From the NCBI GenBank assembly GCA_026993355.1, contig JALWTX010000022.1, positions 124,001 through 188,000 of the forward strand: a stretch of 64,000 bases of DNA, in the 5' to 3' direction. The position numbers were made by a program, and so were the translations under genes. This document shows positions 50,829 to 60,645 of the stretch, piece by piece. Source of the stretch: Flavobacteriales bacterium (GTDB taxonomy: Bacteria; Bacteroidota; Bacteroidia; Flavobacteriales; Flavobacteriaceae). Numbering within the stretch: the first letter of the stretch is position 1; every line of letters starts with the position of its first letter. The notes beneath the pieces are model-generated. The model did not search any database. It saw only the letters and a program-made list of their open reading frames with translations, and had not been told where the DNA came from.

Positions 50829-51710
50829 ATGATTAACTATAATGAACCCATGCTTAAAGATGGGGCCTTAGAAGGCAAAAATATCATTGTCACCGGCGGT
50901 GGCAGTGGTTTGGGCAAAACCATGACACGGTATTTCTTACAATTAGGTGCCAAAGTGGTTATTACCTCACGCAATTTAGAAAAACTTCAAAAAACCGCCC
51001 AAGAGTTATCCGGCGAAACCGGTGGAGAAGTTTTGGCTTTACGTTGTGATGTCCGGCATTATGATGAAGTAGAACAAATGTTACATGAGGCCATAAAAAA
51101 ATTAGGCAAAATAAATGGTTTGGTAAATAATGCTGCCGGTAATTTTATCAGTCCGACCGAACGCCTTTCGGCTCATGCTTTTGATACAATCATCGATATC
51201 GTATTAAAAGGCAGTAAAAATGCGACTTTAGCTTTAGGTAAATATTGGATTAAGGAGCAGATAAAACCTTCGACTATATTGAATATTGTTACGACTTATG
51301 CTTGGACAGGCTCGGCCTATGTAGTTCCTTCGGCTACAGCCAAAGCAGGGGTTTTGGCCATGACCCGTTCCTTAGCTGTTGAATGGGCTAAATATGGGAT
51401 TAGATCTAATGCTATTGCCCCGGGTCCATTCCCCACAAAAGGTGCTTGGGACAGGCTATTGCCCGGTGAACTGAAAGAAAAATTTGATCCGGCCAAAAAA
51501 ATTCCATTAAAACGCGTCGGCGAACATCAAGAATTGGCCAATTTAGCTGCCTACTTAATGAGTGAATACGCGGCCTATATCAATGGCGAAGTTATTACTA
51601 TAGATGGTGGCGAATGGTTATATGGTGCCGGCGAATTTAATCAGTTAGAAAAAATTCCGGCTGAAATGTGGGATATGTTAGAACAAATGATAAAAAACAG
51701 AAAAAAGTAA
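50829..51710 (+). CDS. SDR-family oxidoreductase, 2,4-dienoyl-CoA reductase-like
   Basis: This 293-aa short-chain dehydrogenase has the NADP-binding TGGGSGLGKTMTRYFLQLGAKV near residue 22, NNAAGNFISPTERLS near 99 and MTRSLAVEWAKYGIRSNAIAPGPFPTKGAW near 180. In place of the usual YxxxK it has VVPSATAKAGVLAM, the arrangement seen in 2,4-dienoyl-CoA reductases, where the lysine is kept and the tyrosine is elsewhere. The likely reaction is NADPH-dependent reduction of 2,4-dienoyl-CoA during unsaturated fatty acid beta-oxidation. It begins 11 bases after the DUF7935-like gene. Confidence 0.92.
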   Translation: MINYNEPMLKDGALEGKNIIVTGGGSGLGKTMTRYFLQLGAKVVITSRNLEKLQKTAQELSGETGGEVLALRCDVRHYDEVEQMLHEAIKKLGKINGLVNNAAGNFISPTERLSAHAFDTIIDIVLKGSKNATLALGKYWIKEQIKPSTILNIVTTYAWTGSAYVVPSATAKAGVLAMTRSLAVEWAKYGIRSNAIAPGPFPTKGAWDRLLPGELKEKFDPAKKIPLKRVGEHQELANLAAYLMSEYAAYINGEVITIDGGEWLYGAGEFNQLEKIPAEMWDMLEQMIKNRKK

Positions 51711-51792
51711 ATTGTCCCGGCAATTAAATCTGCTTTTTTGAAAAATAAAAGCTAAACAAAGTCAACAATATTTTAATTTTTAAATCAATCTT

Positions 51793-52509
51793 ATGAAAAC
51801 AATTAAACGGATTATATTTATCTTACTTGTTTTACAATTTTCAGCTTGTGCCGAATTGCAACAAGTTGTTGATAGTTTGCCTCAACAACAAGGCTTAAGT
51901 AATGCTCAAATTGCTTTCGGACTGAAAGAAGCGCTTAATCAAGGAATTGACAAGCAAGTAAGCAAACTAATGGCACCGGATGGTTTTTATAAAGACCAAA
52001 TGGTTCGCATTCTATTGCCACCCGAATTAAAAAAAGTAGATAAAACTTTGCGCGATTTGGGTATGGGAAAGTTAGCCGACAAAGGCATTAAATTACTCAA
52101 TACCGCTGCTTCTGATGCCGTTAAAGAAGCCAAACCTATATTTGTTGAAGCCATTACGACAATGACTTTTGACGATGCCAAAAATATTTTGTTGGGTAAC
52201 CAAACCGCTGCAACTGACTATTTGAAACAAAAAACACAACAACAGCTTTATGCCAAATTTAAACCACAAGTAAAAAAATCCTTACAAAAAGTGAAAGCAG
52301 ATGAAATTTGGCAGCAAATTATAAGCCGGTATAATCAAATTCCTTTTGTTGAAAAAGTAAATCCTGATTTAACAGATTATGTAACTAAAAAAGCCATTGC
52401 CGGTGTTTACCTTAAAATAAGTGTTGAAGAACAAAAAATAAGAAAAAATGCCCAAGAACGTACAACAGACTTGTTAAAAAAAGTTTTTGCTTTGCAGGAT
52501 CATAGATAA
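51793..52509 (+). CDS. DUF4197 domain-containing predicted lipoprotein
   Basis: This 238-aa protein has a signal peptide with lipobox QFSAC (Cys19) and a helical mature domain matching DUF4197: LSNAQIAFGLKEALNQGIDK near residue 35, ILLPPELKKVDKTLRDLGMG near 73, AITTMTFDDAKNILLGNQTAATDYLKQKT near 122 and DLTDYVTKKAIAGVY near 196. The fold is all-alpha. It is a common periplasmic or outer-membrane lipoprotein of unknown function in Gram-negative bacteria. An 82-base gap separates it from the SDR gene, and a strong terminator lies 71 bases downstream. Confidence 0.93.
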   Translation: MKTIKRIIFILLVLQFSACAELQQVVDSLPQQQGLSNAQIAFGLKEALNQGIDKQVSKLMAPDGFYKDQMVRILLPPELKKVDKTLRDLGMGKLADKGIKLLNTAASDAVKEAKPIFVEAITTMTFDDAKNILLGNQTAATDYLKQKTQQQLYAKFKPQVKKSLQKVKADEIWQQIISRYNQIPFVEKVNPDLTDYVTKKAIAGVYLKISVEEQKIRKNAQERTTDLLKKVFALQDHR

Positions 52510-52580
52510 TACCAGTTATATTTATAGAATTAATTTTTATGTATTTAGGCTAAGCCTTTTATTAAATTATACATATACTT

Positions 52581-52617
52581 AAAAATAGCTTTCATTTTTT
52601 AAAAGAAAGCTATTTTT
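52581..52617 (+). terminator. Terminator after the DUF4197 gene
   Basis: AAAAATAGCTTTC / GAAAGCTATTTTT, a perfect 13-bp stem with an 11-base loop, followed by T. Confidence 0.85.
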
Positions 52618-52652
52618 TTTTGCTTAAAATAAAAACAAAAATAATTTTTTGT

Positions 52653-52660
52653 TAAATTTG
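52653..52660 (+). promoter_or_regulatory. Promoter -7 box of the giant FG-GAP operon
   Basis: TAAATTTG, perfect match, 92 bases before the ATG at 52753, giving a leader of about 85 bases that contains the hairpin at 52672-52693. Confidence 0.5.
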
Positions 52661-52671
52661 AAACAAAATTT

Positions 52672-52693
52672 ACATTCAATATCAATTGAATGT
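52672..52693 (+). promoter_or_regulatory. Leader hairpin before the giant FG-GAP genes
   Basis: ACATTCAAT / ATTGAATGT, 9-bp perfect stem with a 4-base loop, in the predicted untranslated leader. It could be an operator or an RNA stability element; no T tract follows. Confidence 0.4.
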
Positions 52694-52752
52694 TAATTAT
52701 TAAAACAATAAAAAATATGTAAATAAACAATAAATCAGATAATAACAATACT

Positions 52753-55700
52753 ATGAAAAAACTACTATTTTTTCTATTTACGCTTTCTCTTACAATAAAT
52801 AGCACTATCGCACAATTGGTTAACTTTACAAATGTAAGTTTTACTTCACAAGTTATTGAACCGGTAACCGGTCCGCTCAATAATGATTATAACGGATATG
52901 TTTATAATGAAGGAAAAAGTGCTTTTGCCGATATTGATAATGATGGGGATATGGATATGGCTTTCTTAGAATACCATAATCCTATTCAATTACATATATT
53001 AATGAATGGCGGTAACGGAAATTTTTCATCCGTTCAAGATATTACACTAAGTACAAATGTCCGAAAAAAATTATTTATTAAATTTTTAGATTTTGACAAC
53101 GATGGAGATTTAGATCTATTTGTAGGTTCGCAGAAGTATGTAGATCCCAATGATGTCAATACACCCTTACAAACCTATATGGAAATATACGAAAATGATG
53201 GAAACAATCATTTTACTTTGTCCTATTCGGATCATGACGAAGATTGTAAAATGACATTCAGACTTGCCGATATCAATCATGATAATTACATCGATATTAT
53301 TACCATGAAAAATGATGGAAATATCAGTTATGCTTTAAACAATCAAAATGGTGGTTTTGATAGTTCTTTAACAGATGTCGGTTTTGTATCGGATATAGAC
53401 TTCTTTGAGGTGGTAGATTTTGACAATGACGGCTATGCAGATATTTGTGTTCATAATAACACCGGTTATAAATTACTGTTAAATAACCAAAATCTTGCTT
53501 TTACGGAACATCCTTTATTAGGTGTAACTACCGAAGGAGGCATTTTTAGGATCACAGACCTGAACAATGACAACAATTTGGAACTCATTGTTTTCGGACA
53601 ACAAAAATTACAAATATTTAAACATTTAGGAAATTATATCTTTACCAATGTATATGAATTTGAAAATGTTGAAGAGTTTGAAATGACAGGCAATGTAAAA
53701 ATAGCCGATATGAACAATGACGGAAAAAAAGATATTATTTACCAAGACGAGTTATATAACAGTTTTTTGTTTACCAATCAAAATAATTTCAATTTTAAAG
53801 TAAAATTATTGCCGCAAATAGTAATAAAAAGCACGTATGGCAAACATAGTGAAATTAATGTTGCAGATGTGACAGGTGATGGATATAAAGATATTTTAGT
53901 TTCGAGATTAAATGAATACAATAAATTTGTTATTAACCTTAATGGTGAAAAGTTTGTAACTAATGGTAAAAGACAAGCTGTTTATGATCCAAAAGGACAT
54001 ATACTTTCGGCAGATATAGATGGAGATAATCTCGCGGATCTTGTCACCTTTTATTACAATGAATATGATTATAGTAAGATTATTATTTATAAAAATAACG
54101 GGAATGGCTATGACCCAATTCCTATAAGTATTATACCATACCAAGCTTATTGGCATCCATCTTTATTTGACGCTGATAATGACGGCGACAATGATTTAAT
54201 TTTTCTGACGGATGCCGGCAATTATTTTAAATTTATCTATTACAGTAATGATGGCGAAGGTAATTTTATACGACAATTAAACGGTTTACCAATTGATAAT
54301 AACATAATAAAATATGCTATTGGTGATTTTAACGGTGATGGTTATAAAGATATAATTGTACAACAAGCAAATAATATTGGCTTTAATATATATTTAAATC
54401 AACAAGGGACATTTTCTTTATACCAGTCTGCACAAATTGACAATTCACCCACTTATGATGATTTTTTTGTTATTGATGTAAATCATGACGGTATTTCAGA
54501 TATTGTTTACGGCAATAAAATATTCATCAACGATGGTAGCGGTAATTTCACCTTGTCCCAAACACTTAATGATAATTATAAAAGAATATACCCCATTGAT
54601 TTGAATAGTGACGGATATAAAGATTTTATTTATGTAAATTTTGATTCTAACTCCTCAGGCTATCTAAAAAATAAGGTGTATATGAATGATGGTGATGGCA
54701 CCGGACATTTTTCTCTTTCTTCAAATTTATCAGGAAAAAATATATTTGATTCCGATTGGACGTACAGATACTTTGTATTGGATTTTGATAATGATGGCGA
54801 CGAAGATTTGTTTCTGTCCGATGAACACTCACAATCATCCAGTACATTAATATTCTATCAAAATATCAATGGCACTTTGTATAAGACAAATGACACTTGG
54901 TTTGATTCTCCAATGTATTGGCGACAAAGCATTATTTTTTTAGATTACAATCAAGATGGTTGGCAAGATTATATTAGTAGAGGCTATTATTCTTGGAATA
55001 CAACATACGATTTCGGTTTATCCTTAAAATTAAACCAGGGCTATACGCAAGGCGTACCAGTTTTATTAGAATTTCCAAACTTTAAAACTTGTATTGCCCC
55101 CGATTCGAATACTTTGGATTTGAATGATATAACTAATATTAAATTAACTAACTTACTACCGGCAAATATATCCTATTACAACACACTTGATGATGCAGAA
55201 AATCAACAAAACGAAATAAATAACCTTATCACTAATGTACAGATAGGCTATCCATATTATACTATATTTGCAAGATTAACCTATTCTAATCAAGACTACA
55301 TATTCAAATTTGTTTTTGAGGTAGATCACCGACCCGTTTTGGAAGTTGCCAGTCCCAGTGTAGTTCCCGATCCGGATGGCGATGGTGTTGAATCAGTTGA
55401 TTTATTTGATTTTGTTACTGAACATGAACCTTATGCTAATTTAAATTTTTATCCTTCCTATCAAGACGCACTAGCGCAAACCAATTCTACTCGAACAGTA
55501 GATATTTATACAGGTTTAAATACTTTCTGGGCAAGAAATGACGACGCTTGCCCGAATTGTTGCAATTGTATAAATATAAAGCAGATGGATATTATTCTTG
55601 ACGAACCAACAAATAATTATGACTATTCTATTCAACGATCTGCTTATCAATTATATGATTTGCCACAGATAACCAACCTTTCAATAACCTCTGACGATAA

Positions 55701-57075
55701 ATATAGTGGCAAAATCGATATCGACTTTAACTTTAATTTTTTCGGTTATAATTATCAAAAAATAGTAATCGGTTCTAATGGCAACGTCAGTTTTAATAAA
55801 TCCGATAGCAACCAATATGCCCCATATCAAGTACAATATCCAATCCCTGATGATCACATGCCGACAAACAGCATATTTGGTATTTATCAAGACTATGATG
55901 TGGCTAATGATAATATAGGTTATCAAACCATTGGAACTGCACCTTTCAGAAAGAAAGTAGTGTACTATAACCAATTACCTCTATATAACTGCTCCACTCT
56001 AACAGCAACCTCACAAATATCGCTTTTAGAAAGTTACAATATCATAGATGTAAATGTCAAACATAGAGAACCTTGTAACAATTGGCAAAACGGAAATGGT
56101 ATATTGGGAGTTCAAGACAAAGGTGCCATCAATGGATTTACCCCACCTGATAGAAATTTGGGCAACTGGACCGCTGATAATGAAACTTGGTGTTTCAAGC
56201 CAACTTATTTAGCACCTGATTTTCAGTATATTATTTGCGATGCTAATGTAGACGGACAGGAAGACTTTGACTTAAATATTATCAGAAATCATTATGCCAC
56301 AGCAAATACGGTAGATTTTTTTGAGACGAAATACTATGCCAAAAATAACATCAATCCTTTTACTGCAAACACTTTTACAAATACAAAAAATGCACAAATG
56401 CTGTATGCGAAATTAAATAACGGCAGTAATTTTGAAGTAAAAAGAATATTATTAGCGGCAATAGACTGCAATGCCGATTATGATTTTGACACGGTTCCGA
56501 CCGCTACCGAAGACCTGAATAATAACGATAATTATGGCGACGATGATACTGACGGAGACGGGTTACCCGATTTTATCGATGAAGATGACGATGGTGATAT
56601 GATTTTGACTATTGACGAACTAACAGTACCACGTCCCAATAACAGAACTGTCAACACTTATGCCGATACTGATGGAGACGGAATACCCAACTATCTTGAC
56701 GACGATGATGACGGTGACGGCACTTTGACCATAGACGAAGACTACAACGGTGACGGCAATCCCGGCAATGATGATATCAACAATAACGGCATTCCCGATT
56801 ATTTGGATTATCAAGTAACAGCAAATGTTACATTATTACCAGATTCAGCCATTCATATTTATCCCATTCCTTCAAAAAACATTCTGCATGTTGATTTTAA
56901 TATAGAGGTGAACAATGCTACCATGAAACTTTATACGCAAGAAGGTAAAATTATTCAGGAAAAACTCTTGAACAAAATATATAATATTATAAACTTACCG
57001 CCAACGACAGGAGTTTACTACTTAAAACTTATAACAGATAAAGGTGTCTTATATAAATCTATTATAAAAAAATAA
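52753..57075 (+). CDS. Giant T9SS-secreted FG-GAP/VCBS repeat protein with TSP3-like calcium repeats, 1440 aa
   Basis: The protein has a signal peptide (KLLFFLFTLSLTINSTIAQ). About 14 FG-GAP-like repeats with EF-hand-like calcium loops follow (DIDNDGDMD, DFDNDGDLD, DMNNDGKKD, DFNGDGYKD and similar, residues 60-750), predicting a seven-bladed or double propeller. From about residue 850 to 1200 comes an unrepeated region with a paired cysteine patch (ACPNCCNC) and a beta domain (GSNGNVSFNKSDS). TSP3-like acidic repeats (DTDGDGIPNYLDDDDDGDG) span about 1250-1360, and a type A T9SS sorting domain ends the protein. A TTACAAATGTAA site lies in codons 25-29. It is probably a cell-surface adhesin or binding protein; ligand unknown. 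The second giant gene follows after 15 bases. Confidence 0.92.
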   Translation: MKKLLFFLFTLSLTINSTIAQLVNFTNVSFTSQVIEPVTGPLNNDYNGYVYNEGKSAFADIDNDGDMDMAFLEYHNPIQLHILMNGGNGNFSSVQDITLSTNVRKKLFIKFLDFDNDGDLDLFVGSQKYVDPNDVNTPLQTYMEIYENDGNNHFTLSYSDHDEDCKMTFRLADINHDNYIDIITMKNDGNISYALNNQNGGFDSSLTDVGFVSDIDFFEVVDFDNDGYADICVHNNTGYKLLLNNQNLAFTEHPLLGVTTEGGIFRITDLNNDNNLELIVFGQQKLQIFKHLGNYIFTNVYEFENVEEFEMTGNVKIADMNNDGKKDIIYQDELYNSFLFTNQNNFNFKVKLLPQIVIKSTYGKHSEINVADVTGDGYKDILVSRLNEYNKFVINLNGEKFVTNGKRQAVYDPKGHILSADIDGDNLADLVTFYYNEYDYSKIIIYKNNGNGYDPIPISIIPYQAYWHPSLFDADNDGDNDLIFLTDAGNYFKFIYYSNDGEGNFIRQLNGLPIDNNIIKYAIGDFNGDGYKDIIVQQANNIGFNIYLNQQGTFSLYQSAQIDNSPTYDDFFVIDVNHDGISDIVYGNKIFINDGSGNFTLSQTLNDNYKRIYPIDLNSDGYKDFIYVNFDSNSSGYLKNKVYMNDGDGTGHFSLSSNLSGKNIFDSDWTYRYFVLDFDNDGDEDLFLSDEHSQSSSTLIFYQNINGTLYKTNDTWFDSPMYWRQSIIFLDYNQDGWQDYISRGYYSWNTTYDFGLSLKLNQGYTQGVPVLLEFPNFKTCIAPDSNTLDLNDITNIKLTNLLPANISYYNTLDDAENQQNEINNLITNVQIGYPYYTIFARLTYSNQDYIFKFVFEVDHRPVLEVASPSVVPDPDGDGVESVDLFDFVTEHEPYANLNFYPSYQDALAQTNSTRTVDIYTGLNTFWARNDDACPNCCNCINIKQMDIILDEPTNNYDYSIQRSAYQLYDLPQITNLSITSDDKYSGKIDIDFNFNFFGYNYQKIVIGSNGNVSFNKSDSNQYAPYQVQYPIPDDHMPTNSIFGIYQDYDVANDNIGYQTIGTAPFRKKVVYYNQLPLYNCSTLTATSQISLLESYNIIDVNVKHREPCNNWQNGNGILGVQDKGAINGFTPPDRNLGNWTADNETWCFKPTYLAPDFQYIICDANVDGQEDFDLNIIRNHYATANTVDFFETKYYAKNNINPFTANTFTNTKNAQMLYAKLNNGSNFEVKRILLAAIDCNADYDFDTVPTATEDLNNNDNYGDDDTDGDGLPDFIDEDDDGDMILTIDELTVPRPNNRTVNTYADTDGDGIPNYLDDDDDGDGTLTIDEDYNGDGNPGNDDINNNGIPDYLDYQVTANVTLLPDSAIHIYPIPSKNILHVDFNIEVNNATMKLYTQEGKIIQEKLLNKIYNIINLPPTTGVYYLKLITDKGVLYKSIIKK

Positions 57076-57090
57076 CTCAATTATTACATC

Positions 57091-60000
57091 ATGAAAAAGT
57101 TTTTATTTATTTTTATATTTACGGCAGTTTCATCTTTTGCACAGTTAAGCTATCAAGAACATATTGTTACCGAAAACACCCCCCAATCTTTACTTCATCC
57201 CAATCAAATTATACCTGTAGATATTAATGGCGATGGAAGAATTGATATTTTAGGCACTTCGTATTATGACCATAAAATTTTTTGGTATGAAAACATGGAT
57301 AATAACGGAACCTTTGGCACAGTTAATATTATAAATCATCAATTTACCAATCCCAATATCATTCCTATTGACTACGATCATGACAATGATATGGATTTTG
57401 TGGGTTACTCCAACGAAAGAGGTCTTATTTTTTGGTGTGAAAATACCGACGGGCTAGGGCATTTTGTCTCACATATTTTAATTTCAGATACACATTTGAG
57501 TAATATAGATGGAGGGCATAGACCCGAAATGAAAGTAGCAGATATTGACAATGATAATGATTACGATTTTGTAGTTGCTTCAAGTAATAACATTAGTATA
57601 TTTAGACATGACGGAAGTAATAATTTTACGGAAGAAATACTAGGTGGAAATTCTTTATTCGGCACAAAATTACAAGTAACCGATATCGATAATGACAATG
57701 ATATTGACATCATCATCGCTGATAGTAATGATGTTAAATTATTCGAAAATGCTGATGGGCTGGGAAACTACACTGCGCCACAACTTATTATATCATCGTA
57801 TTATAATATTGGCACCATAAAAATTATTGATTTAAATAAAGATGGCATCAAAGAAATTATGCTCCTGCTGACTTACGGATCATATAGTTATAATCCTGCA
57901 GCTATGTTCTTAATCAATAATGGCTCTTTTCCTTGGGATGCTTCGTATACACTGAATAATAATGGAGATGAAAATTTTAATTCAGTTTTAGATGACATGG
58001 AAGTAGATGATATAGATAATGACGGTACCAACGAATTATTTGGGACAAAATATCAAGGAATTGTTTTTACAAACACCGGACCTTTTCAATATCAACAAAC
58101 ATCTTATGTTAATATGAATAATTTAACAAAATTTGAATTTACCGATATTGACAATGATAATGATGATGATATCATAGGTTTTAACAAAGATAATCACATA
58201 GTGATATTTAAAAATGACGGATCCGGCAATTTCTCACTTAATCAAGAACTGCAAACTACCGCTTATTTCGCTTTTTCAAGTAGGGTTGATGATTTTAATA
58301 ACGATGGCAAAACAGATTTTGTTTCGCTTTTTTATCCTAATAAATTCAGTTTATTCAAACAACAAACACCTGATCAATTTGACGAGCATGAAATTACCGG
58401 TTTGGATATGAGTCATCTCAGATCTTTTGGCAGAGCAACCATAACAAGTGGAGATTTGAACAATGACGATTATAATGACATTATCATTTCAAAATATTTT
58501 CATGGTTCGGGTAACTCTACCAATACAACAGTTATGCTCAATGACCATGCAAATAATTTTGGGGTAAATAATAGTATATTCAATCAATTCCAAGCCGATG
58601 GTGTTGTTACTTCTGCTATTGAAAATATTACAGGAGGTAATTATAATGATATTGTTACACTTTATCATGACAACATAGATATCCTCAAAACAAATGACGG
58701 TTATCATTATTCAACGGTATATTCCTATCAGCGACCATTTGGAAATATCGTCAAAGTGGCAGACATGAATGGTGATGGGTCTAAAGATATAATTGTAGCT
58801 AGTGCTAATAATGACCTTTCACATGACAAAGGATTTTATATTATAGAAAACTTTGGAAATTCAAATTTTGTTTTTTCTTATTTATTCCGGATATTGAACA
58901 ACAATATTTTTGGTTTTGATGTAAAAGATATTGATAATGACGGAGACCAAGATGTGGTTGTTGCTACCAATTCAACTTCTGAAGGATATCTCATAAAAAT
59001 ATTTAAAAATAATGGGGATATGACTTTTGCAGAAGCTTCTATTAATTATAATTTAACAAACTCATTACCACATTTAATTTTAGAAGATATTAATAATGAT
59101 GACTATTTTGATATCATAGCAACTGATGGTACACAAATTATTTATGCTTTAAATGATAATTTCGGCAACTTTTTACCCGTTCAATCTTTGCCTTATAACT
59201 ATAATTATTTAACATCCATACAAGTATTAGATATAAATGGCGACGGCATTAATGATATTACAGGTTGTTCCAAAAATGAAGGAAAAATATTCTGGTTAGA
59301 AAATCAAGACCCTATCATGACTTTAACTTCAAATAATATTGATGAAGGAGAAACTTTAGATATTAACATCAAATTAAATCAAGCCGTTGCAAATGATACA
59401 GATATTTATGTTGATTTGATTGATCAAACAGCAGTCAATGGAACAGACTATATTTTCGCGTCACAAAATATTACAATACCGGCCGGATCAACCCAAGCTG
59501 TCATTTCAATTCCTATTTCCAATGACAATATTTATGAAACAGATGAAACCTTTAAAGTCAAATTAATTAACTTATCAGGAACAACCATTAATCAATCGGT
59601 TTCAAAAGTTCAGACCATTCATAATACGACCCCTCCCCCCTCCCTCTCTATAAATGACGTGCAAACTTTAGAAGGCGGTAATATACAATTTAATATTTCT
59701 GTTTCAGGTAATACAACCCAATCAATTATATTAAACGCAACAACAGAGGACATTACAACAAATCAAACAGATTATTCTCCGGTTAACAGGCAAATTGTTA
59801 TTACACCATCACAAACATCAGCCAATATTACTGTACATACTTTCGACGATGATATTTACGAATCTGATGAAACATTAAAATTAACCTGTTCGGTTACATC
59901 AAATAATGTTGCTAATAATATGATTGAGGCAATTGGTACAATTACTGACAACGATAATCCGCCAAGCATTCAAGCAGTTAATAGTAGTACAGATGAAGGA

Positions 60001-60525
60001 AATAACTTGCCGTTTACCGTTAACTTAAGCAATCCCAGTGCTTATGATATAACTCTGGATGTTTCTACAAGTGATTTGACTGCAACTGCCGGTTTGGATT
60101 ACGAAAGCCTTTCACAAACATTTACAATTCCGGCAGGAAATACCAGTATTTCAATACCGGTAACAACTTTAACAGATAACTTAACTGAGCCGGATGAAAC
60201 TCTACAATTAAATATTATGGTAACCAACTCAAATACCAGTAATATCAATATAACTGCAGTTGGAACAATCCATGATACCTCACCAAATGCAATTGAGGCA
60301 TTATCTAAGGATCTATTAATTTATTTTCCTAATCCCGTATATGACAAATTATACTTCAAAGGGCTAAAAATAAAAAAAATAATTATTTATAATATAGACG
60401 GGAAACAAATCAATACATACACGCAAACCCCAATTTCTCTATTAAATTACAAAAAAGGCATATATTTGTTAAAAATAATAACAAATGAGAATAAATTTAT
60501 AAACATAAATATAGAAAAAAAATAA
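57091..60525 (+). CDS. T9SS-secreted FG-GAP/VCBS protein with Calx-beta domains, 1144 aa
   Basis: This paralogue of the preceding protein has a signal peptide (KKFLFIFIFTAVSSFAQ), then about 13 FG-GAP-like repeats with calcium loops (DINGDGRID, DIDNDNDYD, DFNNDGKTD, DMNGDGSKD, DINGDGIND), residues 40-740. Three Calx-beta domains follow (about 745-1070), each with a DEGETLD-like start, a GTDY or GLDY turn and an ETDETFKVKL-type end. A T9SS type A sorting domain closes it (YFPNPVYDKLYFKGL, LLNYKKGIYLLKI). The propeller is shared with its neighbour but the stalk differs. A run of ten Cs broken by one T lies at 59630-59640 at a domain junction. Likely surface adhesin. Confidence 0.92.
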   Translation: MKKFLFIFIFTAVSSFAQLSYQEHIVTENTPQSLLHPNQIIPVDINGDGRIDILGTSYYDHKIFWYENMDNNGTFGTVNIINHQFTNPNIIPIDYDHDNDMDFVGYSNERGLIFWCENTDGLGHFVSHILISDTHLSNIDGGHRPEMKVADIDNDNDYDFVVASSNNISIFRHDGSNNFTEEILGGNSLFGTKLQVTDIDNDNDIDIIIADSNDVKLFENADGLGNYTAPQLIISSYYNIGTIKIIDLNKDGIKEIMLLLTYGSYSYNPAAMFLINNGSFPWDASYTLNNNGDENFNSVLDDMEVDDIDNDGTNELFGTKYQGIVFTNTGPFQYQQTSYVNMNNLTKFEFTDIDNDNDDDIIGFNKDNHIVIFKNDGSGNFSLNQELQTTAYFAFSSRVDDFNNDGKTDFVSLFYPNKFSLFKQQTPDQFDEHEITGLDMSHLRSFGRATITSGDLNNDDYNDIIISKYFHGSGNSTNTTVMLNDHANNFGVNNSIFNQFQADGVVTSAIENITGGNYNDIVTLYHDNIDILKTNDGYHYSTVYSYQRPFGNIVKVADMNGDGSKDIIVASANNDLSHDKGFYIIENFGNSNFVFSYLFRILNNNIFGFDVKDIDNDGDQDVVVATNSTSEGYLIKIFKNNGDMTFAEASINYNLTNSLPHLILEDINNDDYFDIIATDGTQIIYALNDNFGNFLPVQSLPYNYNYLTSIQVLDINGDGINDITGCSKNEGKIFWLENQDPIMTLTSNNIDEGETLDINIKLNQAVANDTDIYVDLIDQTAVNGTDYIFASQNITIPAGSTQAVISIPISNDNIYETDETFKVKLINLSGTTINQSVSKVQTIHNTTPPPSLSINDVQTLEGGNIQFNISVSGNTTQSIILNATTEDITTNQTDYSPVNRQIVITPSQTSANITVHTFDDDIYESDETLKLTCSVTSNNVANNMIEAIGTITDNDNPPSIQAVNSSTDEGNNLPFTVNLSNPSAYDITLDVSTSDLTATAGLDYESLSQTFTIPAGNTSISIPVTTLTDNLTEPDETLQLNIMVTNSNTSNINITAVGTIHDTSPNAIEALSKDLLIYFPNPVYDKLYFKGLKIKKIIIYNIDGKQINTYTQTPISLLNYKKGIYLLKIITNENKFININIEKK

Positions 60526-60531
60526 ATCATG

Positions 60532-60559
60532 AAGCGGTCCATCTGACCAGCTTTTTTTT
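60532..60559 (+). terminator. Terminator after the giant FG-GAP genes
   Basis: AAGCGGTC pairs with GACCAGCTT with one bulged base, followed by a run of T. It starts 7 bases after the stop. Confidence 0.6.
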
Positions 60560-60645
60560 ACAAAAACTGACAAATGAGTTCGATTTAAATTAATTTAAAT
60601 TTTATTTTTACCTATTAGATAACTTAATTAAAATTTTTGAATAAA

